The notes under the pieces: model-generated
What the model was told of the DNA's origin: nothing
Database searches by the model: none
The model's input: the letters and a program-made list of their open reading frames with translations, nothing else
Shown: piece by piece, positions 59,123 through 64,000 of the stretch
Layout of the letters: the number at the start of each line of letters is the position of its first letter
Position numbering within the stretch: the stretch's first letter is position 1
Translations under genes and position numbers: made by a program
Source: Azomonas tarimensis
GTDB lineage: Bacteria > Pseudomonadota > Gammaproteobacteria > Pseudomonadales > Pseudomonadaceae
NCBI RefSeq assembly: GCF_042648805.1
Contig: NZ_JBHRXZ010000029.1
Span: 1-64,000 of the forward strand
Reading direction: 5' to 3'
DNA: 64,000 nt

Positions 59123-61095
59123 TTCCCGAACTTGGCCATCTGGCGATGATTCTGGCGCTGTGCCTGGCGGTGGTGCAGGGCACCCTGCCGCTGGTCGGTG
59201 CCTGGCGCGGTGACCGCCAATGGATGGGGCTGGCGCAACCGGCTGCCTGGGGGCAGTTCGCCTTCCTCATCATCTCCTTCGCCTGCCTGACCTACGCGTT
59301 CATGGTGGACGACTTCTCGGTAGCCTATGTGGCCAACAACTCCAACAGCGCACTGCCCTGGTATTACAAGTTCAGCGCCGTATGGGGCGCCCACGAGGGC
59401 TCCCTGCTGCTCTGGGCGATGATTCTGGCTGGCTGGACCTTTGCCGTTGCGGTGCTGTCGCGCCAGCTGCCGGAGGAAATGCTGGCGCGGGTGCTGGGGA
59501 TCATGGGTCTGATCAGTATCGGCTTCCTGCTGTTTCTGATCGTGACCTCGAACCCTTTCGAGCGCCTGCTGCCGCAGCCGCCGGCCGATGGCCGCGACCT
59601 CAACCCGCTGCTGCAGGACTTCGGCCTGATCGTGCATCCGCCGATGCTCTACATGGGTTACGTCGGTTTCTCCGTCGCCTTCTCCTTTGCCATTGCCGCC
59701 CTGCTGGGCGGTCGCCTGGATGCCGCCTGGGCGCGCTGGTCGCGTCCCTGGACGCTGGTCGCCTGGGCCTTTCTCGGCATCGGCATCGCCCTGGGCTCCT
59801 GGTGGGCCTACTACGAGCTGGGCTGGGGCGGCTGGTGGTTCTGGGATCCGGTGGAAAACGCCTCGTTCATGCCGTGGCTGGTGGGTACTGCGCTGATCCA
59901 TTCGCTGGCGGTCACCGAGAAGCGTGGTGTGTTCAAGGCATGGACCGTGCTGCTGGCAATCGCTGCGTTCTCCCTGAGCCTGCTCGGTACCTTCCTGGTC
60001 CGCTCCGGCGTCCTCACTTCGGTCCACGCCTTCGCCACCGATCCGGAGCGGGGTGTGTTCATCCTGGCGTTCCTGCTGCTGGTGGTTGGCGGTTCGCTGG
60101 CGCTCTTCGCCCTGCGTGCGCCGATGGTCAAGAGTCAGGTCAGTTTCGCGCTCTGGTCCCGGGAAACCCTGCTGCTGGTCAATAACCTGATCCTCGTCGT
60201 GGCCACCGCCACCATCCTGCTCGGCACCCTCTACCCGCTGTTGCTGGACGCCTTGACCGGCGCCAAGCTGTCGGTGGGGCCGCCTTATTTCAATGCGCTC
60301 TTCAACCCGTTGATGGCATTGTTGATGGCAACCCTCGGCGTCGGTGTGCTGGTGCGCTGGAAGGACACCCCGGTCAAATGGCTCAAGAGCATGCTGACGC
60401 CGGTGCTGATCGCCAGTGCCGTACTCGCCGGGGTCGCCTCGATGCTGTTTGGCGATTTCAACTGGGCGATTCTCGCGGTCTGCCTGCTCGCCGCCTGGGT
60501 AACCCTGGCAGGCGTGCGGGATCTGCTGGACAAGACCCGCCACAAGGGCTTGTGGCGCGGAATCCGCAGCCTGTCGCCAAGCTACTGGGGCATGCACATG
60601 GCGCACCTGGGTCTGGCGGTATGCGCGCTGGGCGTGGTGCTCACCAGCCACCTGAGTGTCGAGCGGGACCTGCGCATGTCGCCGGGTGACTCGCTGGAGC
60701 TGGGCGGCTATCACTTCTTCTTCGAGGGAACCCATCACTTCGAAGGTCCGAACTACATCTCCGACAAGGGCACCGTGCGCGTGCTCAACGCCAATGGCCG
60801 CGAGATAACCGTGCTGCATCCTGAAAAGCGCCTGTATGTGGTGCAACAGATGCCCATGACCGAGGCCGGTATCCATGCAGGCTTCACACGCGACCTCTAT
60901 GTCGCCCTGGGTGAACCGCTGGAAGACGGCGACTGGGCGGTGCGCGTGCACATCAAGGCCTTTGTTCGCTGGATCTGGCTGGGCTCGCTGATGATGGGAC
61001 TCGGTGGATTCATGGCCGCTGCGGATCGCCGTTACCGGGTCAAGGTCAAGACGCGCGTGCGTGAAGCGCTGGGCATGGCGGGGCAGGGGGCCTGA
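59119..61095 (+). CDS. ccmF: Cytochrome c haem lyase subunit CcmF
   Basis: The 658-residue protein has about 14-15 membrane helices, with the haem-binding WWD motif in WGGWWFWDPVENASFMPWL and flanking histidines, including IVHPPMLYMGYVG. It receives haem from CcmE and joins it to apocytochrome with CcmH and CcmI. Its start overlaps ccmE by four bases. Confidence 0.96.
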   Translation: MIPELGHLAMILALCLAVVQGTLPLVGAWRGDRQWMGLAQPAAWGQFAFLIISFACLTYAFMVDDFSVAYVANNSNSALPWYYKFSAVWGAHEGSLLLWAMILAGWTFAVAVLSRQLPEEMLARVLGIMGLISIGFLLFLIVTSNPFERLLPQPPADGRDLNPLLQDFGLIVHPPMLYMGYVGFSVAFSFAIAALLGGRLDAAWARWSRPWTLVAWAFLGIGIALGSWWAYYELGWGGWWFWDPVENASFMPWLVGTALIHSLAVTEKRGVFKAWTVLLAIAAFSLSLLGTFLVRSGVLTSVHAFATDPERGVFILAFLLLVVGGSLALFALRAPMVKSQVSFALWSRETLLLVNNLILVVATATILLGTLYPLLLDALTGAKLSVGPPYFNALFNPLMALLMATLGVGVLVRWKDTPVKWLKSMLTPVLIASAVLAGVASMLFGDFNWAILAVCLLAAWVTLAGVRDLLDKTRHKGLWRGIRSLSPSYWGMHMAHLGLAVCALGVVLTSHLSVERDLRMSPGDSLELGGYHFFFEGTHHFEGPNYISDKGTVRVLNANGREITVLHPEKRLYVVQQMPMTEAGIHAGFTRDLYVALGEPLEDGDWAVRVHIKAFVRWIWLGSLMMGLGGFMAAADRRYRVKVKTRVREALGMAGQGA

Positions 61096-61096
61096 C

Positions 61097-61627
61097 ATGA
61101 AACGACTGCTCTTCCTGCTGCCACTGGCGTTGTTTCTGGCCATCAGCCTGTTTCTCTACCGCGGCCTGTTTCTTGACCCGTCGGAGCTGCCGTCGGCGCT
61201 GATCGGCAAGCCGGTCCCGGCATTCTCCCTGCCTTCGGTGCAGGACGAACAACAACTGCTCAGCCAGGAGAACCTCAAGGGGCAGCCTGCGCTGCTCAAT
61301 GTCTGGGCGACCTGGTGCGTGGCGTGCAAGGTGGAACATCCGGTGCTGAACAAACTGGCCAGCCAGGGCGTGAACATCCACGGGGTGAACTACAAGGACG
61401 ACAATGCCGCGGCGAAGAAATGGCTGGTGGATTTTCTCGATCCGTACCAGCTGAACATCCGTGACGACGCCGGCAGCCTTGGGCTGGACCTGGGCGTATA
61501 TGGCGCGCCGGAGACGTTCTTCATCGACCGTCATGGCGTCATCCGTCACAGGTTCGTTGGCGTGATCGATGAGCGTATCTGGCGCGAACAGCTGGCGCCG
61601 CTCTACCAGCAGATGGTGGATGAATGA
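61097..61627 (+). CDS. ccmG: Thiol:disulfide interchange protein CcmG (DsbE)
   Basis: The 176-residue membrane-anchored thioredoxin-like protein has an N-terminal helix (LLFLLPLALFLAISLFL) and redox motif WCVAC in NVWATWCVACKVEHP. GAPETFFIDRHG is the cis-proline region. It reduces apocytochrome c cysteines. ATG 61097 lies one base after the ccmF stop; the longer frame is overlap only. Confidence 0.95.
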   Translation: MKRLLFLLPLALFLAISLFLYRGLFLDPSELPSALIGKPVPAFSLPSVQDEQQLLSQENLKGQPALLNVWATWCVACKVEHPVLNKLASQGVNIHGVNYKDDNAAAKKWLVDFLDPYQLNIRDDAGSLGLDLGVYGAPETFFIDRHGVIRHRFVGVIDERIWREQLAPLYQQMVDE

Positions 61628-62091
61628 AAGCGCTGATCGCCCTGCTGTTGCTGGCCTGCTCTTTGGGGGCCTACGCGGCCATTGATACCTACGAATTCCA
61701 GAGCGAGGCCGAGCGCGAACGCTATCGGACCTTGACCGAGGAACTGCGTTGTCCCAAGTGCCAGAACCAGAACATCGCCGACTCCAACGCGCCGATCGCC
61801 ATGGACCTGCGCCAGGAAATCTTTCGCATGCTCGAAGACGGCCGCAGCAACAGCGAGATCGTCGAGTATCTGGTTGATCGTTACGGCGAATTCGTTCGCT
61901 ATCGCCCGCCCATCAATGCGCAGACCATCCTGCTCTGGTTTGGTCCGGCAGTACTGCTGCTGGTCGGCTTTGGTGTAGTTGCCGGTATCGTCATCCGCAA
62001 GCGCCGCGCCTCGGCCGAGCCCGCTGGCAAAACCCTGACCGAGGCTGAGCGTCAGCGCCTCGCCAATCTGCTGGATAACAAAGACTCATGA
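61624..62091 (+). CDS. ccmH: Cytochrome c maturation protein CcmH (CcmL)
   Basis: The 155-residue protein has a signal sequence, the redox LRCPKCQNQNIADSNAPIA motif (CPKC) and one C-terminal membrane helix (ILLWFGPAVLLLVGFGVV). It helps reduce and hold apocytochrome for haem attachment. It overlaps ccmG and ccmI. Confidence 0.94.
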   Translation: MKALIALLLLACSLGAYAAIDTYEFQSEAERERYRTLTEELRCPKCQNQNIADSNAPIAMDLRQEIFRMLEDGRSNSEIVEYLVDRYGEFVRYRPPINAQTILLWFGPAVLLLVGFGVVAGIVIRKRRASAEPAGKTLTEAERQRLANLLDNKDS

Positions 62092-63299
62092 TCGATTTCT
62101 GGTTCGGAGCCGCCGCCCTGTTGTTGGTGGCCCTGGCGTTTCTCCTGCTGCCCGTGGTGCGCGGTCGTCGCGCACAGACCGAAGAAGACCGTACCGCCCT
62201 GAACGTCGCGCTCTATGAAGAGCGCGTGCAGGAATTGTCCGCGCAGCGCGAAGCGGGCAGTCTGGAAACCGGACAATTCGATGTGGCCCGTGCAGAGGCG
62301 GCCCGCGAGCTGCTCGATGACACCGAGGGCGGTGAACTCAAGCGGTTCGGTGCGCTGGGTCGTGGATTGCCGCTGATTGCGGCGCTGCTGGTGCCGGTGG
62401 CGGGCATTGCGATGTACTGGCATTGGGGAGCGCTGGACCGCGTTCAGCTCGCGCGTGAGTTCTCCACCCAGCCGCAGACCATGCAGGAGATGCTCGCCCG
62501 CCTGGAGCGCGCGGTGGAGGTCCAGCCGGACAATGCCGAAGCCTGGTACTTCCTGGGCCGTACATACATGTCCCAGGAGCGGCCGGAGGAGGCTGCCCAG
62601 GCGTTCGAGCAGACCGTGCGACTGGCGGGTCGCCAGCCGGATCTGCTCGGGCAGTGGGCCCAGGCCTTGTACTTTGGCGGCGGCCGCCAGTGGACCGAGC
62701 AACTGCAGGAGATCACTCGCGAGGCACTGCATGGCGACCGCAACGAAACCACCACCCTCGGATTGATGGGCATTGCCGCCTTCGAGGAGCGCCGTTTTGC
62801 CGATGCGATGGAGTACTGGGGGCGACTGGTGGCCCTGCTGCCGGAACAGGACCCCTCGCGCGCCGCCATCCAGGGTGGAATCGAACGGGCCCGTGCGGAA
62901 ATGGGCGAAGCGCGAGCGGATGATTCGGACGAAACCGTGGCTACCGAAACCCCGGTACTGGAACTGGAGGTCCAGCTGTCGCTGGCACCGGAAGTCCTGA
63001 AGGAAGTCAGGTCGGATGACACCGTGTTCGTCTTTGCCCGGGGCGCTGCCGGGCCGCCGATGCCGCTGGCGGTCAAGCGCTTGACAGTCGCCGAGCTGCC
63101 GACGACCGTGACCCTGAGTGATCGCGACGCGATGATGCCCGAGCTGCGGCTGTCCAATTTCGACCAGATCCGCCTTGCGGCTCGGATTTCGCGGGCGGGT
63201 GACGCCACGCGTGGGGAATGGCGCGGCGAAAGTGACGCCGTCACGCCGTCTGCCGGCGATACCCTGGAACTGTCCATTGATACAGCGGATACCCCATGA
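62088..63299 (+). CDS. ccmI: Cytochrome c maturation TPR protein CcmI
   Basis: The 403-residue protein has two N-terminal membrane helices, a cytoplasmic loop rich in Arg/Glu and periplasmic TPR repeats (VEVQPDNAEAWYFLGRTYMSQ, PEEAAQAFEQTVRLA). A C-terminal beta domain (TVFVFARGAAGPPMPLAVKR) follows. In other bacteria CcmH is split into CcmL and CcmI or fused; here they are separate. It presents apocytochrome C-termini to the lyase. Confidence 0.93.
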   Translation: MIDFWFGAAALLLVALAFLLLPVVRGRRAQTEEDRTALNVALYEERVQELSAQREAGSLETGQFDVARAEAARELLDDTEGGELKRFGALGRGLPLIAALLVPVAGIAMYWHWGALDRVQLAREFSTQPQTMQEMLARLERAVEVQPDNAEAWYFLGRTYMSQERPEEAAQAFEQTVRLAGRQPDLLGQWAQALYFGGGRQWTEQLQEITREALHGDRNETTTLGLMGIAAFEERRFADAMEYWGRLVALLPEQDPSRAAIQGGIERARAEMGEARADDSDETVATETPVLELEVQLSLAPEVLKEVRSDDTVFVFARGAAGPPMPLAVKRLTVAELPTTVTLSDRDAMMPELRLSNFDQIRLAARISRAGDATRGEWRGESDAVTPSAGDTLELSIDTADTP

Positions 63300-63745
63300 G
63301 GCCGGCCATGGTCATGCTGACCCCTAATCTCCCTGGCCGTGCTGCCCTGCGTGCCGGTGCCATCCTGGCGCTGGCCGCGCTGCTCACTGCCTGTGCCACG
63401 CCACACCGCCCAGCTTATGAACCGGTGCCGGTGCCCGCGCCGGCGCCGGAGAAGGTGCCGCCTGCAAGGCCAGGTCCGGTGATCGCCCCGCCGCCGGTGG
63501 AAAGGCCGCCTGCACCCTCTCGCCCGACGACCCAGCCCAGCCACCCACGGTATGCACCTCCGCCACATGTCGCGGCTCACTGGGACAATACGCTGGGTGT
63601 CTATGTCGTCCCCGGGCGCGATCTCTTCTATCGTGAGCGGCTGTACTACCGTCATCAGAATGGTTGGCTCTGCGCGCCGCACCCGGACGGTCCCTGGGAG
63701 CCCGTCGCGCTGCCGAGCGTACCGCCGGGGTTGCGCAACCGATAA
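63296..63745 (+). CDS. Proline-rich lipoprotein of unknown function
   Basis: The 149-residue protein has a lipoprotein signal (AILALAALLTACATP, lipobox LTAC), then about 60 residues rich in Pro, Ala and Arg, then a small domain with LGVYVVPGRDLFYRERLYYR and GWLCAPHPDGPWEPV. The YYRHQNGW...GPW pattern is seen in several small envelope proteins of unknown function. It overlaps ccmI by four bases, so it is expressed with the ccm operon. Confidence 0.65.
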   Translation: MRPAMVMLTPNLPGRAALRAGAILALAALLTACATPHRPAYEPVPVPAPAPEKVPPARPGPVIAPPPVERPPAPSRPTTQPSHPRYAPPPHVAAHWDNTLGVYVVPGRDLFYRERLYYRHQNGWLCAPHPDGPWEPVALPSVPPGLRNR

Positions 63746-63757
63746 TGTCTGCCGAGT

Positions 63758-63784
63758 TAAAGTCCGCCGTGTTCAGGCCGATAC
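63758..63784 (+). promoter_or_regulatory. FliA (sigma-28) promoter
   Basis: TAAAGTCC (63758-63765), exactly 11 bases, then GCCGATAC (63777-63784). The sigma-28 consensus is TAAAGTTT-N11-GCCGATAA. It lies 75 bases before the last gene of the window. Two small inverted repeats follow (CGATAC/GTATCG and CTGGTGA/TCACCAG), possibly in the leader. Confidence 0.8.
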
Positions 63785-63859
63785 ATGCGTATCGACAGCT
63801 GGTGAGCGGTCACCAGTGACATCCGTCGCACGGCGGGCTCATCCCCGGAGTGGTAGTCA

Positions 63860-64000
63860 ATGAACACAACTGTCCAACAACTCGTGGAAACCGGCAGTGC
63901 GCTGCGCGACGCGCTGCAGCGCCAGGACTGGACGGCGATTGGCGCGCTGGACCTGCACTGCCGACGGGCCGTGGAAGACGCTATGCGTGAGCCGCTGCGT
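63860..64000 (+). CDS. Partial gene under FliA control, possibly FliT-like
   Basis: ATG 63860 follows GGAG with about nine bases between. The 47 visible residues (MNTTVQQLVETGSALRDALQ, then RQDWTAIGALDLHCRRAVED...) are helical and amphipathic and run off the window. The sigma-28 promoter upstream indicates a late flagellar or motility gene. The start resembles the short helical FliT-type chaperones, but too little is present to name it. Confidence 0.5.
   Translation, partial: MNTTVQQLVETGSALRDALQRQDWTAIGALDLHCRRAVEDAMREPLR

Noticed and set aside
59032..61143. 703-codon minus-strand ORF opposite ccmF
   Set aside because: His/Gln/Arg-rich shadow of ccmF without a recognisable fold.

Overview
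The window reads as a high-GC gammaproteobacterial chromosome of the Pseudomonadaceae, most like Pseudomonas/Stutzerimonas. The basis is gene content and order: flhA-flhF-fleN-fliA-cheYZAB-motCD-parC-parP-cheW-DUF2802, ccmABCDEFGHI beside fliK, finR/fpr next to an erdR-like regulator, class Ia nrdA with two ATP-cones, a GacS-type hybrid kinase, and a Pseudomonas-type REP element. The species call is inference; no 16S gene is present.

Layout. 1-1557 is repeat-rich debris: a frameshifted DUF2846 remnant, a REP-associated tyrosine transposase (RAYT) with REP hairpins, and two copies of the 3' end of a LysR-type gene. 1558-3832 is a visibly AT-rich two-gene cassette on the minus strand, a dGTPase-family HD phosphohydrolase followed one base later by a poly(A)-polymerase/CCA-type nucleotidyltransferase. 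It sits directly downstream of nrdB and is the best candidate here for an undescribed (possibly antiphage) system. 3914-8910 is nrdA-nrdB, with candidate NrdR and DnaA boxes upstream. 8917-27328 is housekeeping: phosphopantetheinyl transferase, gacS-like kinase, a UPF0126 membrane protein, gltX, two tandem tRNA-Ala/tRNA-Glu pairs, erdR-finR-fpr, ychJ-like, DUF6231, a CopD-like protein, dinG, glpD, ybaK, glpK and mltF.

27631-39017 is a complete type I-E CRISPR-Cas locus (cas3, cas8e, cse2, cas7e, cas5e, cas6e, cas1, cas2, leader, array of 31 repeats). Between cas3 and cas8e lie a decayed HigB/HigA-like toxin-antitoxin pair, two hairpins resembling inverted degenerate CRISPR repeats, and a good sigma-70-type promoter. 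The array carries one exactly duplicated spacer and decays at its leader-distal end.

39125-64000 holds sodC and then the polar flagellar/chemotaxis operon, including the ParC/ParP polar localisation genes and a CheA with four repeated linker motifs. A FliK/FlhB-like pair follows on the minus strand, then the whole cytochrome c maturation operon ccmABCDEFGHI with a trailing lipoprotein gene. The window ends in a truncated gene behind a near-perfect FliA (sigma-28) promoter.

How the parts work together: NrdAB makes dNTPs while the adjacent dNTPase could destroy them, so the AT-rich cassette may share a transcript with the enzyme whose products it opposes. The CRISPR locus is a self-contained adaptive-immunity unit between mltF and the flagellar genes. 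FlhF, FleN, ParC and ParP together set the number and pole of flagella and chemoreceptor arrays, while FliA drives late flagellar genes including, by its promoter, the last gene of the window.
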